Assembly (NCBI RefSeq): GCF_000468095.1
Contig: NZ_ASZC01000002.1
Coordinates: forward strand, 248,001 to 312,000
DNA from: Pantoea sp. AS-PWVM4
GTDB taxonomy: Bacteria > Pseudomonadota > Gammaproteobacteria > Enterobacterales > Enterobacteriaceae
Length of the DNA: 64,000 bases
Reading direction: 5' to 3'
The number at the start of each line of letters is the position of its first letter. The first letter of the stretch is position 1. Under the pieces are notes generated by a model. It worked only from the letters and a program-made list of their open reading frames with translations, had not been told where the DNA came from and made no database searches. The position numbers and the translations under genes were made by a program. Below are positions 34,461 through 44,330 of the stretch, in pieces.

Positions 34461-34709
34461 ATGGTGGTTGAACTTGTCGTTAAAATACTGATGCAAGCCA
34501 AACCGCAACTTGAGGAACAGATTATGACGATTGAACAACAGTGGCGGCAGGAGTCTCACCAGCAGGGACTTCAGAAGGGGCTTCAGGAGGGAGTTCAGGA
34601 GGGGAAATTGCAGGTGGCGCAGCGTATGCTGCGGGATAACATCGACGTTAAAACCATCATGAAATTCACCGGTCTGAGCGAGAAAGAATTACAGCAGCTC
34701 AATGCCTGA
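34461..34709 (+). pseudogene. C-terminal remnant of an Rpn-family (recombination-promoting nuclease) gene
   Basis: 82 codons matching only the tail of Rpn/YhgA-like PD-(D/E)XK proteins: a Gln/Gly/Glu-rich heptad-like stretch (QQGLQKGLQEGVQEGK) followed by QVAQRMLRDNIDVKTIMKFTGLSEKELQQL, the family's helical end. The nuclease domain (about 200 residues in intact members) is absent and the upstream sequence shows no coding frame for it. A mobile-element-associated gene that has decayed. It could still make a short peptide, but there is no ribosome site. Confidence 0.7.
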
Positions 34710-34761
34710 ACCACGCAAATTTTGCCGAGTCTTGTGGAGTGATAAATTGCGCAAAGACAGG

Positions 34762-34791
34762 CAAAAAAATGGCGGGCCTGACGCCCGCCAT
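34762..34791 (-). terminator. Rho-independent terminator of hutHU
   Basis: Nine-base-pair stem (ATGGCGGGC / GCCCGCCAT, 34769-34791) with a five-base loop and seven T on the minus strand, starting six bases after the hutU stop. Confidence 0.93.
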
Positions 34792-34796
34792 CCAGG

Positions 34797-36482
34797 TTAT
34801 TTCATCATCGGCAGATTTAGCCCATGCTCTTTCGCACAAGCCTGTGCCTGCTCGTAACCCGCATCCGCATGACGCATGACGCCAGTGGCCGGATCGTTCC
34901 ACAACACGCGCGCCAGACGCACATCGGCTTCGGCGCTGCCGTCGCAGACAATCACCACCCCGGCATGTTGTGAGAAGCCCATACCGACGCCGCCGCCGTG
35001 ATGCAGGCTGACCCAGGTCGCGCCGCCTGCGGTGTTCAGCAGGGCGTTGAGCAGTGGCCAGTCGGACACTGCATCCGAGCCATCTTTCATCGCTTCCGTT
35101 TCACGGTTCGGTGAGGCAACGGAGCCACAATCGAGGTGGTCACGGCCAATCACAATCGGTGCTTTCAGCTCGCCATTGCGCACCATCTCGTTGAACGCCA
35201 GCGCCGCTTTATGGCGCTCGCCCAGTCCCAGCCAGCAGATACGTGCCGGTAAACCCTGGAACGCGATGCGCTCCTGCGCCATATCCAGCCAGCGGTGCAA
35301 CGTTTTGTGGTGTGGGAACAGTTCTTTCAGTTTGGCGTCGGTTTTATAGATATCTTCCGGATCGCCCGACAGCGCCACCCAGCGGAACGGGCCTTTGCCT
35401 TCGCAGAACAACGGACGGATATAGGCCGGAACAAAGCCAGGAAAATCAAAGGCGTTTTTCACCCCTTCATCCAGCGCAACCTGACGGATATTGTTGCCGT
35501 AATCGACGGTCGGGATACCCATATGGCAGAAGTCGAGCATCGCCTGGACATGGGTTGCCATTGAGGCGCGCGCCGCTTTTTCTACTGCTTTCGGGTTGCT
35601 GGCACGCTCAGCCTGCCAGCGATCCACATCCCAGCCAATCGGCAGGTAGCCGTTGACCGGATCGTGTGCGGAGGTCTGGTCGGTCACGATATCCGGTTTC
35701 ATGCCGCCCGCTTTGGCGCGTTTTACCAGCTCTGGTAAGATTTCCGCCGCATTGCCCAGCAGGCCAACCGAAATGGCTTTTTTCGCTTTGGTGGCTTCGT
35801 CGATCAGCTGCAACGCTTCATCGAGGGTATAGGCTTTGTGGTCGACATAACGGGTACGCAGACGGAAATCGATGCGCGATTCCTGGCATTCAATTGCCAG
35901 CACACAGGCACCGGCCAGCACGCCAGCCAGCGGTTGTGCGCCGCCCATGCCACCCAGACCGGCGGTCAGGATCCAGCGGCCGCTCAGGTCGTTATCGTAA
36001 TGCTGACGGCCCGCTTCGACGAAGGTTTCGTAGGTGCCCTGCACGATGCCCTGAGCACCGATGTAGATCCACGAACCGGCGGTCATCTGGCCATACATCA
36101 TCAGGCCGGCTTTATCCAGCTCATGGAAATGATCCCAGGTGGCCCAGTGCGGTACCAGGTTGGAGTTAGCCAGCAGCACGCGCGGCGCGTCAGCATGGGT
36201 ACGGAACACGCCAACCGGTTTACCCGACTGGATCAGCAGGGTTTCTTCCGGCTGTAACGCGCGCAGCGAACGCAGAATCTGCTCAAAGCATTCCCAGTTG
36301 CGCGCTGCTTTACCGATGCCGCCGTACACCACCAGATCTTCCGGGCGTTCCGCCACATCCGGATCAAGGTTGTTCTGGATCATGCGGTAAGCCGCTTCAA
36401 TCAGCCAGTTGGCGCAGTGCAGTTCACTCCCCTGTGGGGCACGGATTTCACGGGCAACTGCCTGGGTCAGAGTTTCGCTCAT
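34797..36482 (-). CDS. hutU: Urocanate hydratase HutU
   Basis: 561-residue cytoplasmic enzyme that uses tightly bound NAD+ as an electrophile to convert urocanate to imidazolonepropionate, second step of histidine breakdown. Characteristic stretches: [30 protein letters not shown] (NAD-binding glycines) and the active-site region [26 protein letters not shown] with its conserved Cys. The second of two tandem ATGs (36482) has AAGGA at better spacing. It lies eleven bases after hutH in the same operon and ends at a strong terminator. Confidence 0.97.
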   Translation of the reverse strand: MSETLTQAVAREIRAPQGSELHCANWLIEAAYRMIQNNLDPDVAERPEDLVVYGGIGKAARNWECFEQILRSLRALQPEETLLIQSGKPVGVFRTHADAPRVLLANSNLVPHWATWDHFHELDKAGLMMYGQMTAGSWIYIGAQGIVQGTYETFVEAGRQHYDNDLSGRWILTAGLGGMGGAQPLAGVLAGACVLAIECQESRIDFRLRTRYVDHKAYTLDEALQLIDEATKAKKAISVGLLGNAAEILPELVKRAKAGGMKPDIVTDQTSAHDPVNGYLPIGWDVDRWQAERASNPKAVEKAARASMATHVQAMLDFCHMGIPTVDYGNNIRQVALDEGVKNAFDFPGFVPAYIRPLFCEGKGPFRWVALSGDPEDIYKTDAKLKELFPHHKTLHRWLDMAQERIAFQGLPARICWLGLGERHKAALAFNEMVRNGELKAPIVIGRDHLDCGSVASPNRETEAMKDGSDAVSDWPLLNALLNTAGGATWVSLHHGGGVGMGFSQHAGVVIVCDGSAEADVRLARVLWNDPATGVMRHADAGYEQAQACAKEHGLNLPMMK

Positions 36483-36493
36483 CATCAGTTCCT

Positions 36494-38050
36494 TTATTCA
36501 ACATTGGTGGTGCGCATGCTCGGCAGCAGCGCAGAAAGGGCTTCCGGCCAGGCATTGCTGCTGGCCCACAGGCGCATGGTGTCAATATCCGGCGCCAGTA
36601 AACGGTCCTGATCGAGGAAGGCGACTTGCGCGCGAATACGGCTCATCTCTTGCTCGATAAGGGTGGAACTTTGCAGAGGGCGATGGAAATCAATGCCCTG
36701 CGCGGCAGCCATCGCTTCAATCCCCACTACGGCGGCGGTGTTGAAGCACATGCTGCCGAGACGGCGCGCAGCATAGGTCGCCATCGAAACATGGTCTTCC
36801 TGATTGGCGGAGGTCGGCAGGCTGTCAACGCTACCCGGATGGGCCAGCGATTTGTTTTCCGATGCCAGCGCCGCTGCGGTCACCTGGGCGATCATAAAGC
36901 CCGAATTGACGCCGCCATCGCGTACCAGGAACGGCGGCAGGCCGGATAAACCGGTATCCAGCAGCAATGCCAGGCGACGTTCGGAAATCGCACCTACTTC
37001 GGCCACTGCCAGCGCGATGATATCAGCGGCAAATGCCACCGGTTCGGCATGGAAGTTACCGCCGGAAATCACATCGCCGCTGTCGCTGAACACCAATGGG
37101 TTATCCGAGGCGGCGTTGGCTTCAATCTGCAAGACGCGCGCGGCGTGGCTCAGGTTATCCAGGCATGCCCCCATAACCTGCGGGACGCAGCGAATGGAGT
37201 AGGGGTCCTGCACCCGGCCACAATTGGCGTGTGAGCTGAGAATTTCACTGCCTTCCAGCAGCGCGCTTACGGCGGAGGCAACACTGATTTGTCCCTGCTG
37301 ACCGCGAGCCTGGTGGATACGGGCATCGAAAGGTTTGATCGAACCTTTGATGGCTTCCAGCGACAGCGCACCGGCCATCAATCCGGCGGCAAACAGGTTT
37401 TCCCCTTCAAACAGGCCACGCAATGCCAGCGCGGTGGAAACCTGGGTACCGTTCAACAGCGCCAGTCCCTCTTTCGGACCCAGCACAAACGGCGTCAGGC
37501 CAACACGCGCCAGACCTTCGGTCGCCGGGATCAGCACGCCATCAACACGCACCTGACCTTCACCCAGCAGCATCAGCGACAGGTGCGCCAGCGGGGCGAG
37601 GTCACCAGAGGCACCCACTGAACCTTTTTCCGGGATACACGGCATCACACCGGCATTAAACAGCGCCAGCAGCGCTTCGATCAGGGCGATGCGGACGCCG
37701 GAATGGCCGCGTGCCAGGCTGATGATCTTGGTGGCAACCACCAGACGGGTAACATTATCAGGCAGCAGTTCACCCAGGCCGACGCTGTGCGACAGCACCA
37801 GGTTACGTTGTAGTTCGGCAAGACGATCCGCCGGGATTTGCGTCTGTGCCAGTTTGCCAAAGCCGGTGTTGATGCCGTACACCACGTTGCCCGAGGCGAC
37901 GATGGCATCTACCGTGGCACTGGCGCGATCGATCGCGGCCCGCGCTTCATCAGCCAGCGTTAATGCGACGCCACCCTGGTAAATCGCGCGCAGTGTGGCG
38001 AGGTCCACTTCACCGGGAACGAGGCGAATATTCTGAACCGAACCTGACAT
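36494..38050 (-). CDS. hutH: Histidine ammonia-lyase HutH
   Basis: 518-residue enzyme that removes ammonia from L-histidine to give urocanate. The self-forming MIO cofactor triad Ala147-Ser148-Gly149 is intact in [14 protein letters not shown]. Tyr58 in YGINTGFG, the Asn in LLNGTQ, Arg in YSIRCVPQ, and Glu in NQEDHVS complete the active site. First gene of the minus-strand hutHU operon, with AGGAG before ATG. Two HutC-operator-like sites lie just upstream (38061, 38160). Confidence 0.97.
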   Translation of the reverse strand: MSGSVQNIRLVPGEVDLATLRAIYQGGVALTLADEARAAIDRASATVDAIVASGNVVYGINTGFGKLAQTQIPADRLAELQRNLVLSHSVGLGELLPDNVTRLVVATKIISLARGHSGVRIALIEALLALFNAGVMPCIPEKGSVGASGDLAPLAHLSLMLLGEGQVRVDGVLIPATEGLARVGLTPFVLGPKEGLALLNGTQVSTALALRGLFEGENLFAAGLMAGALSLEAIKGSIKPFDARIHQARGQQGQISVASAVSALLEGSEILSSHANCGRVQDPYSIRCVPQVMGACLDNLSHAARVLQIEANAASDNPLVFSDSGDVISGGNFHAEPVAFAADIIALAVAEVGAISERRLALLLDTGLSGLPPFLVRDGGVNSGFMIAQVTAAALASENKSLAHPGSVDSLPTSANQEDHVSMATYAARRLGSMCFNTAAVVGIEAMAAAQGIDFHRPLQSSTLIEQEMSRIRAQVAFLDQDRLLAPDIDTMRLWASSNAWPEALSALLPSMRTTNVE

Positions 38051-38060
38051 AGTCTACTCC

Positions 38061-38074
38061 TGTCTATACAAGTA
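38061..38074. promoter_or_regulatory. HutC operator-like site 1 (hutH promoter)
   Basis: TGTCTATACAAGTA, 11 bases upstream of the hutH ATG, matches the TTGTATATACAA motif repeated at every hut promoter in this window except for one C. Confidence 0.65.
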
Positions 38075-38159
38075 AAGCGGCAATCACGGACAACATTGGC
38101 TTGTGGAAGTTTTGTCGGCGATGCCATGAATAATGCGAGTGAAGCATAAGTGTCTATTC

Positions 38160-38174
38160 TTGTCTATACAAGTA
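38160..38174. promoter_or_regulatory. HutC operator-like site 2 (hutH/hutC divergent region)
   Basis: TTGTCTATACAAGTA, essentially the same sequence as site 1 and 99 bases further upstream of hutH. A half-site GTGTCTATTC precedes it directly. The pair could support cooperative or looped repression. Confidence 0.65.
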
Positions 38175-38304
38175 GCAAGCGCTGTGCCAGATTGATCACA
38201 TTCTGTGAACAGCGTAGTGATGCGGATTGATATCCAGGTCGCGTGGCGCTTTGCACTGTAATAAGGCAAATGCTGCACAAGCAGTGGGCTGGTTGCACTG
38301 CGGG

Positions 38305-38316
38305 ATGTATATACAT
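38305..38316. promoter_or_regulatory. HutC operator-like site 3 (hutC promoter)
   Basis: Perfect palindrome ATGTATATACAT, 52 bases before the hutC start. Indicates self-control of hutC. Confidence 0.65.
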
Positions 38317-38367
38317 TTACCGCCTGAGACAGTAAACTCTGGGCACTATCAGGAAAAGGAACAGGAT

Positions 38368-39123
38368 ATGGTTGAGCAAACGGCAATAGCACAATTGGCC
38401 GCGGCCATGGGTGATGAGCCTGCGCCGATTTACCAGCGCGTTAAACAGGCGATCATCAGCCAGATCCGTGAAGGTCACTGGAAGGCCAATCAACGTGTAC
38501 CGTCGGAAAGCGAGTTGGTAAACGAGCTGGGCGTCAGCCGTATGACCATCAACCGGGCGTTGCGCGAACTGACCAGCGAAGGTTTTCTGGTGCGCATGCA
38601 GGGCGTGGGCACCTTTGTCGCCGAGATGAAGGGCTACACCGCGATGCTGGAAGTGCACAACATCGCCGATGAAATCGCCCAGCGTGGCCATCGCCATAGC
38701 TGCAAAATTTTGTCGCTTGGGCAGATGAAGGCCGACCCGGAGCAAGCGGCGGTGCTGGGTTTATCCACCGGACAGACGTTGTACCACTCGTTGATCGTGC
38801 ATTACGAAAACGACATGCCGGTGCAGTTGGAAGATCGTCTGGTGAATCCGCTGGTGGCACCGGATTATCTCAGCCAGGATTATCACCAGTTAACGCCTTA
38901 CACCTATCTGATGCGTGTCGCGCCGTTAACCGCCGGTGAGCACATCGTGGAAGCGGTGCTGCCGGATCTGCGCCAGCGGAAGCATCTGGCGCTGGATGAG
39001 CACGAACCCTGTTTGCTGATCCGCCGTCAGACCTGGAGCGACACCAAAATTGTTACCTACGCGCGCCTGCTGTACCCCGGCTCGCGTTACAAGTTACTGG
39101 GCCGTTTCAGAGGACACGGCTGA
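38368..39123 (+). CDS. hutC: Histidine utilisation repressor HutC
   Basis: 251-residue GntR regulator of the HutC subfamily. Residues about 20-90 form the winged helix (APIYQRVKQAIISQIREGHW ... RVPSESELVNELGVSRMTINRALRELTSEGFL, with the GVGTFVAE wing). The C-terminal UTRA domain (about 105-245) binds urocanate, the known inducer in other bacteria, and relieves repression. The ATG at 38368 has AGGA; the open frame from 38227 is not used. Its last 17 bases overlap the convergent hutD gene. Confidence 0.95.
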   Translation: MVEQTAIAQLAAAMGDEPAPIYQRVKQAIISQIREGHWKANQRVPSESELVNELGVSRMTINRALRELTSEGFLVRMQGVGTFVAEMKGYTAMLEVHNIADEIAQRGHRHSCKILSLGQMKADPEQAAVLGLSTGQTLYHSLIVHYENDMPVQLEDRLVNPLVAPDYLSQDYHQLTPYTYLMRVAPLTAGEHIVEAVLPDLRQRKHLALDEHEPCLLIRRQTWSDTKIVTYARLLYPGSRYKLLGRFRGHG

Positions 39124-39649
39124 GTGCGGTAAACAGCAGGCTGGCATCGGCAGAATGCGGTGCCAGTTGCGTTTCGTCATCCAGCCACCACATCCCCTGA
39201 TTCACCTCCAGCACCTCACCTTCGGCGCTTTGCCAGAGACCAGACAGCACCCAGGCCACACCATGCGTGGCCCGCACCGCCTGCTGCTGCACCGTCACCT
39301 GTGCCTGCCAACTGTCGCGCCTTGTCATGATGTTGAAATCCTGACAGGCGCTCGCGCCGATACGGGCATCGATCGCCCATTCGCCCGGGAACGGCCAGGG
39401 TTGATGCGGCTGAAGTTGTTGCTCGCCCTGCGCACTGGTCAGCAGCACGCTGTCACCGTGCAGCAGGGTGATCACCCGATCGATACCGGGGAAGGGGGAA
39501 AAGGGACCATCAGCGGCGATAGTGGCAATGCTGGCGCGCCAGGCAAAATCCGCCACACCGGGCGGATAACTGATGATCTCACGAGTTTCGCCGCCGCCGT
39601 TGCGCCAGCGGCTGACCGGTAAGGTGTCGTAAGCGAAACGGGTTCTCAT
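39107..39649 (-). CDS. hutD: HutD family protein
   Basis: 180-residue cupin-like protein of the HutD/Ves family. The N-terminal block SRWRNGGGETREI and the central ADFAWRASIATIAADGPFSPFPGIDRVITLLHG are diagnostic. Its biochemical role is unsettled; in Pseudomonas fluorescens it has been proposed to tune maximal hut expression by binding a pathway intermediate. It starts in an ATGA overlap with hutF, so both are made from one message. Confidence 0.92.
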   Translation of the reverse strand: MRTRFAYDTLPVSRWRNGGGETREIISYPPGVADFAWRASIATIAADGPFSPFPGIDRVITLLHGDSVLLTSAQGEQQLQPHQPWPFPGEWAIDARIGASACQDFNIMTRRDSWQAQVTVQQQAVRATHGVAWVLSGLWQSAEGEVLEVNQGMWWLDDETQLAPHSADASLLFTALSRVL

Positions 39650-41001
39650 CGTAACGCCCTCATCGCTGCGGCAAAACGTGCGGCACAGGCTTCCTGCGCC
39701 GGGTGCTGGCCTTGTTCAATCACCGCCTTGCCCGCGACAAACACATCACGAATTTGCTCGCGCTGTCCGGCAAACAACCAACGATTGAGCAGCGAGGCGT
39801 TTTCAACGCTGCCGAGCCAGGCATCCTGATGCAGCACCAGCCAGTCGGCACGTTTACCGACCGCCAGCTCACCGCTCTTGATACCGCAGGCCTGTGCGCC
39901 GCCCTGCGCCGCCTGTTGCCACAGCAGATCGCCAACGGAAGCCTGATCGGTGGTGGTAATGCGGTTACGACGACGATCGCGTAGCCGTTGGCCGTACTCC
40001 AGCCAGCGCAATTCTTCGAGCGTGCTGAGCGACACATGGCTGTCGGAGCCAATGCCCCAACGACCACCACGGGCGATGTACTCCACCGCCGGGAAGATGC
40101 CGTCACCGAGGTTAGCCTCCGTGGTCGGACACAAGCCCGCCACCGCGCCGCTGGCTGCCAGACGCGCGATTTCGTCATCATCGAGATGGGTGGCATGAAT
40201 CAGACACCAGCGTTGATCGACCTTAAAGCGATTCAACAGCCAGGCCACCGGACGTTCGCCGCTCCACGCCAGACTGTCGTTAACTTCTTTTTCCTGCTCC
40301 GCCACATGGATATGCACCGGCAAGTGATCCGGGCTGGCGGCCAGGACCTCGCGCATCTGCGCTTCATTCACCGCGCGCAGCGAATGGAAGCACAGGCCGT
40401 GATTAAACAGCGGTTTGTCAGCGACCCAGGTTGCCAGCCGTTGCTGCTGGTGCAGATACGCGTCGGTCTGCTGAATAAAGCGGCGCTGCCCGTCGCTGGC
40501 CGGTTGCGAACCAAAACCGCTGTAGCTGTAGAGCACCGGCAGCAGCGTCTGGCCAATCCCGGCGGTCGCCGCCGCGGCCATCAGTTGTTGCAGCATGTCA
40601 TCATCGGGATAGGCTTTGCCCTGAGCGTCATGGTGCAGGTAGTGGAACTCCGCCACCTGGCTGTAGCCGCCTTTCAGCATCTCGATATACAGCAACGCGG
40701 CGATATCGCCGACCTGTTCTGGCGAGAGGCGCTGCACCATGCGGTACATCAGATCGCGCCAGGTCCAGAAACTGTCCTGCGGATCGCCAGCCACTTCCGC
40801 CAGACCGGCCATCGCGCGTTGAAACGCATGCGAATGCAGGTTGGCAATGGCCGGGATCACTGATCCCGCGAGGCGCGAGGCGTTACCCGGTTCGCTATTG
40901 GGGGTGAGATCGGTAATCACTCCGGAAGAATTAACAGAAATCAGCACTTGCTCATGCCAGCCATCGGCCAGCAATGCCCTGGGGGCAAAAAAAGTCGTCA
41001 T
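39646..41001 (-). CDS. hutF: Formimidoylglutamate deiminase HutF
   Basis: 451-residue amidohydrolase-superfamily enzyme that turns N-formimino-L-glutamate into N-formyl-L-glutamate and ammonia. The zinc-site motifs are HSHAF (near 55), HIHVAEQ, a His in LIHATHL and the Asp in GIGSDSH. Presence of HutF with HutG defines the five-step route, in place of the one-step formiminoglutamase of Klebsiella. ATG 41001 follows AGGA. Divergent from hutI with a HutC-like operator between them. Confidence 0.96.
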   Translation of the reverse strand: MTTFFAPRALLADGWHEQVLISVNSSGVITDLTPNSEPGNASRLAGSVIPAIANLHSHAFQRAMAGLAEVAGDPQDSFWTWRDLMYRMVQRLSPEQVGDIAALLYIEMLKGGYSQVAEFHYLHHDAQGKAYPDDDMLQQLMAAAATAGIGQTLLPVLYSYSGFGSQPASDGQRRFIQQTDAYLHQQQRLATWVADKPLFNHGLCFHSLRAVNEAQMREVLAASPDHLPVHIHVAEQEKEVNDSLAWSGERPVAWLLNRFKVDQRWCLIHATHLDDDEIARLAASGAVAGLCPTTEANLGDGIFPAVEYIARGGRWGIGSDSHVSLSTLEELRWLEYGQRLRDRRRNRITTTDQASVGDLLWQQAAQGGAQACGIKSGELAVGKRADWLVLHQDAWLGSVENASLLNRWLFAGQREQIRDVFVAGKAVIEQGQHPAQEACAARFAAAMRALR

Positions 41002-41024
41002 GGTTGATCCTACACGGCGGTTGG

Positions 41025-41037
41025 TTGTATATACATA
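41025..41037. promoter_or_regulatory. HutC operator-like site 4 (hutF/hutI divergent region)
   Basis: TTGTATATACATA with the perfect core TGTATATACA, plus an overlapping TATACATA to the right. It sits 24 bases from the hutF start and 53 from the hutI start, so one site could control both units. Confidence 0.68.
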
Positions 41038-41089
41038 TACATACTTTGATGAGCAGTGTAAATCGCCAAAGGCGAAGGGGACACGGGGG

Positions 41090-42307
41090 ATGGCAGAAGC
41101 GAAGCAGATCGACAGCCTGTGGCTGGGCGCAGATATTGTGACCATGCGCGAGGGCCGCTACAACCTGATTGCCGACGGCGCGCTGGCGGTGGATCAGGGA
41201 AAACTGGTGTGGGTAGGCCCGCGCAGTGAGCTACCGGCATTTAACGCGCGTGAGCAGCACCAGTTTGCGGGGGGCATCATCACGCCGGGTTTGGTGGATT
41301 GTCACACCCATCTGGTATTTGGCGGCGACCGCAGCGCGGAATTTGAGCAGCGCCTGAACGGTGTCAGCTATGCTGAGATCGCCGCGCAGGGCGGCGGTAT
41401 CCTCTCCACGGTACGTGCGACGCGTGCGGCGACTCAGCAGGAACTGGTGGCCTCGGCGCGTTGGCGGCTGGATCGCCTGCTGGCGGAGGGGGTGACCACA
41501 GTTGAGATCAAGTCCGGTTACGGGCTGGATGAAGCCAGTGAACTGACGATGCTGCGTGCCATTCGCGAGCTGGCGCAAAGCGTGCCTGCCGATGTGCTGG
41601 CGACCTGTCTGGCGGCGCATAGCTTCCCGCCCGAGTTTAAAGACAACCCGCAGGGCTGGGTGGAGATTATTTGCGAGCGACTGTTGCCGCAGGTGCAGGC
41701 GGAAGGGTTGGCGGATGCGGTGGACGCGTTCTGTGAACATCTGGCCTTCTCGCCACAGCAAGTCAGCGCGGTGTTCGATAAAGCCAGGGCGCTGGGGATG
41801 CCGGTGAAATTGCATGCCGAGCAGCTCTCCTCACTGGGTGGTGCGGCGCTGGCCGCAGGTTACGGCGCATTGTCGGCAGACCACCTCGAATATGCCACCG
41901 AAAGCGATGTGCAGGCGATGGCGCAACATGGCACCGTCGCGGTGCTGCTGCCGGGCGCGTTTTACCTGCTGCGCGAAACGCAGAAGCCGCCGGTAGCGCT
42001 GTTCCGGCAGTATGGGGTGCCGATGGCGCTGGCCAGCGATGCCAATCCGGGTACGTCACCGGCATTATCGCTACGTCTGATGCTGAATATGGGTTGCACG
42101 CTGTTCGGCATGACGCCGGAAGAGGCGTTGGCAGGTGTGACCCTGTGGGGCGCACAGGCACTGGGTTTACAGCAGACGCATGGTTCGCTGGAGTCAGGCA
42201 AAGTGGCGAACTTCGTCCACTGGCCGTTGGCGCGTCCGGCGGAGTTGGTTTACTGGTTGGGCGGCGAATTGCCGTGCCAGGTTATCTATCGTGGAGAAGC
42301 GCAATGA
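41090..42307 (+). CDS. hutI: Imidazolonepropionase HutI
   Basis: 405-residue metal-dependent amidohydrolase that opens the imidazolone ring to give N-formimino-L-glutamate. Motifs: [13 protein letters not shown] (metal His pair and substrate loop), [20 protein letters not shown] (metal His), SADHLEY and [10 protein letters not shown] (metal Asp). The start at 41090 is preceded by a G-rich site; the open frame back to 40841 overlaps hutF and is rejected. Its stop overlaps the hutG start (ATGA). Confidence 0.96.
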   Translation: MAEAKQIDSLWLGADIVTMREGRYNLIADGALAVDQGKLVWVGPRSELPAFNAREQHQFAGGIITPGLVDCHTHLVFGGDRSAEFEQRLNGVSYAEIAAQGGGILSTVRATRAATQQELVASARWRLDRLLAEGVTTVEIKSGYGLDEASELTMLRAIRELAQSVPADVLATCLAAHSFPPEFKDNPQGWVEIICERLLPQVQAEGLADAVDAFCEHLAFSPQQVSAVFDKARALGMPVKLHAEQLSSLGGAALAAGYGALSADHLEYATESDVQAMAQHGTVAVLLPGAFYLLRETQKPPVALFRQYGVPMALASDANPGTSPALSLRLMLNMGCTLFGMTPEEALAGVTLWGAQALGLQQTHGSLESGKVANFVHWPLARPAELVYWLGGELPCQVIYRGEAQ

Positions 42308-43092
42308 CACCGTTTCATTTTACTGAAGGGAAGCTGCCGCTGCTGGTCAGCATTCCGCACGCCGGGACGCAACTGACGCCAGAAGTCGATGCCGGATTAA
42401 GCGACGCCGCTCGTGGTTTGCCGGATACCGACTGGCATATCCCGCTGCTGTATGATTTTGTGCGTGATATGGGAGCCAGCGTGCTGATTGGCCACTACTC
42501 GCGTTTTGTTATCGATCTCAACCGTCCGCCGGACAATCAACCGTTGTACAGCACCGCCACCACCGGGTTGTACCCGGAAACGTTGTTTGATGGCACGCCA
42601 ACCTTTGCGCCAGGCAAAACGCCGACGGCGGAGCAACGCCAGGGGTATCTGGATCATATCTGGCATCCGTACCATCAGCAGATTCAGCAGGAACTGGCGC
42701 GTATCAAGGCGCAGCACGGCTACGCGTTGCTGTTTGATGCGCACTCAATTGCTTCGGTGATCCCCCGTCTGTTTGAGGGGCGTCTGCCGGATTTGAATAT
42801 CGGGACCAATGACGGCGCCAGTTGTTCATCAGCGGTGACGACAGCGATTCAGGACGTGTGCAGCGCGCAAACGGATTACCGTTGGGTGATCAACGGACGC
42901 TTTAAGGGCGGCTATATCACCCGTGCTTATGGGCAGCCAGAGCAGGGCGTGCAGGCGGTACAGCTGGAGCTGGCGCAGATCAATTATATGGATGAAACCC
43001 CGCCTTTCGCGTGGCAGCAGGCACGCGCCGCCCAGTTGCAGAAGGTGTTGAAGCCGTTGTTGCAGGCGTTTTTGCAGCAGGGTAAAGCGTAA
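42304..43092 (+). CDS. hutG: N-formylglutamate deformylase HutG
   Basis: 262-residue zinc hydrolase that yields L-glutamate and formate from N-formylglutamate, last step of the pathway. The family motifs [30 protein letters not shown] and [18 protein letters not shown] are clear. Co-translated with hutI through the ATGA overlap. The transcript probably ends in the hairpin repeat near 43137. Confidence 0.95.
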   Translation: MTPFHFTEGKLPLLVSIPHAGTQLTPEVDAGLSDAARGLPDTDWHIPLLYDFVRDMGASVLIGHYSRFVIDLNRPPDNQPLYSTATTGLYPETLFDGTPTFAPGKTPTAEQRQGYLDHIWHPYHQQIQQELARIKAQHGYALLFDAHSIASVIPRLFEGRLPDLNIGTNDGASCSSAVTTAIQDVCSAQTDYRWVINGRFKGGYITRAYGQPEQGVQAVQLELAQINYMDETPPFAWQQARAAQLQKVLKPLLQAFLQQGKA

Positions 43093-43136
43093 ACCCCCCA
43101 CGATAAAGCGTGCCGCTATAAATGTTTGCACGTTAC

Positions 43137-43166
43137 CGTAGCGGCGCGATAAATCGCGCCGCTACG
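43137..43166. repeat. Full palindromic copy of the dispersed repeat
   Basis: Fourteen-base perfect arms around AA (CGTAGCGGCGCGAT / ATCGCGCCGCTACG). A decayed copy (CGATAAAGCGTGCCGCTATA) lies just before it at 43101-43120. Both lie within the 377-base gap between hutG and the ABC operon; the rest of the gap up to 43290 shows nothing else clear. Confidence 0.9.
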
Positions 43167-43298
43167 ATGCGTGTCTGTTACTGAAACCTTGCGCCAGCGT
43201 GGTGCGAGTCTTGCCACTCCATAGTGCAACTCACCGTTACGTTGCTTCATATCCCCTGATTCCACCTGGCATCACGAGCTGGCACAACGTTTGCTAGG

Positions 43299-43310
43299 TT
43301 GTATGTACAA
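43299..43310. promoter_or_regulatory. HutC operator-like site 5 (ABC transporter promoter)
   Basis: TTGTATGTACAA, one base from the consensus, followed by GTACA. It is 160 bases before the binding-protein gene. Confidence 0.62.
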
Positions 43311-43394
43311 GTACAGACCGCATCGCCATTCACACGATTTATTGCATCTGGCTCACAAAAAACTCAAGCCGACAATGATCTGGCGCAGGCTAAC

Positions 43395-43406
43395 TTGTAT
43401 ATACAT
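43395..43406. promoter_or_regulatory. HutC operator-like site 6 (ABC transporter promoter)
   Basis: TTGTATATACAT, 64 bases before the binding-protein ATG and 96 bases from site 5. Places the transporter and second HutH gene in the hut regulon. Confidence 0.66.
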
Positions 43407-43469
43407 GAAATGTCATTTGCGAAAAAACGCAAAGACAGCACCTACCGATTATCGACCAGGAGAAGCCGC

Positions 43470-44318
43470 ATGACGCACCGCACCACATTTCGCCGTTTTT
43501 GCCTCACGACCCTGTTTTCCAGCCTGCTGCTGAGCGGTGTTGCCGCGCAGGCCAAAGAGTGGAAATCGATCACCATTGCTACCGAAGGCAGCTATGAACC
43601 CTGGAACCTGACCCTGCCGGGCGGCAAACTGGGTGGCTTTGAACCTGAGCTGATGACCGATCTATGCAAACGCATGGGGGTTCAGTGCAAGCTGGTGGTG
43701 CAGAACTGGGACGGGATGATCGCCGGACTGAACGCCGGAAAATATGATGTGATCATGGATGCGATTGTTATCACCCCGGATCGCAAAAAAGTGGTCAGCT
43801 TCACCACGCCGTATGCCTCTACGCCAGCCACCTTTATCACCGTAAAAGATTCTCTGCTGCCGCCAGACAGCAAAATCATCAAGCTGCATGACGATGCCAA
43901 AGAGATCGAGCCGGCGATTGCACCCCTGAAAGCTGCGTTGAAAGGTAAAACCATCGGCATTGCCTCCGGCACCGTCTACACCCCGTTTATCGATAAATAC
44001 TTCAAAGATGTCGCTGACGTACGCGAATACACCACCTCGGCGGATGCCATCCTTGATCTTCAGGCCGGTCGTATCGACGCGGTGTTCGACGATGTCACCT
44101 TTGCGCAGTCGATGCTGGCGCGTAAAGAGAACAGCAACCTGACCTTCAGCGGCCCGCAACTGGGTGGCCCGATTTGGGGTGAAGGCGAAGCGATGGGCGT
44201 GCGCATGGCTGACAGCGATCTGAAAGCCAAACTGGATGCCGCCATCCATGCGGCGCTGGCCGATGGCACCGTGAAAACCCTGAGTGAGAAGTGGTTTAAA
44301 ACTGACGTAACCCCGTAA
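43470..44318 (+). CDS. Histidine/basic amino acid-type ABC substrate-binding protein of the hut regulon
   Basis: 282-residue periplasmic protein of family 3 (HisJ/ArgT-like). Sec signal peptide residues 1-28 (ending AAQA-KEWKSI). The ligand-binding pattern TEGSYEPWNLTLPGGKLGGFEPELMTDLCKRMG and MDAIVITPDRKKVVSFTTPY is typical, and EGSYEPWN recalls binding proteins for basic amino acids. AGGAG precedes ATG 43470. HutC-type sites upstream suggest a ligand from the histidine pathway, for example histidine itself. Confidence 0.88.
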   Translation: MTHRTTFRRFCLTTLFSSLLLSGVAAQAKEWKSITIATEGSYEPWNLTLPGGKLGGFEPELMTDLCKRMGVQCKLVVQNWDGMIAGLNAGKYDVIMDAIVITPDRKKVVSFTTPYASTPATFITVKDSLLPPDSKIIKLHDDAKEIEPAIAPLKAALKGKTIGIASGTVYTPFIDKYFKDVADVREYTTSADAILDLQAGRIDAVFDDVTFAQSMLARKENSNLTFSGPQLGGPIWGEGEAMGVRMADSDLKAKLDAAIHAALADGTVKTLSEKWFKTDVTP

Positions 44319-44330
44319 GTGAGGTCAACC

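Noticed and set aside
38227..38367. Upstream extension of HutC
   Set aside because: Contains the HutC-like operator and lacks a ribosome site; the start at 38368 gives a normal-length GntR protein.
39988..40863. Plus-strand frame of 291 codons inside hutF
   Set aside because: Antisense shadow of hutF, with no ribosome site and no recognisable motif.
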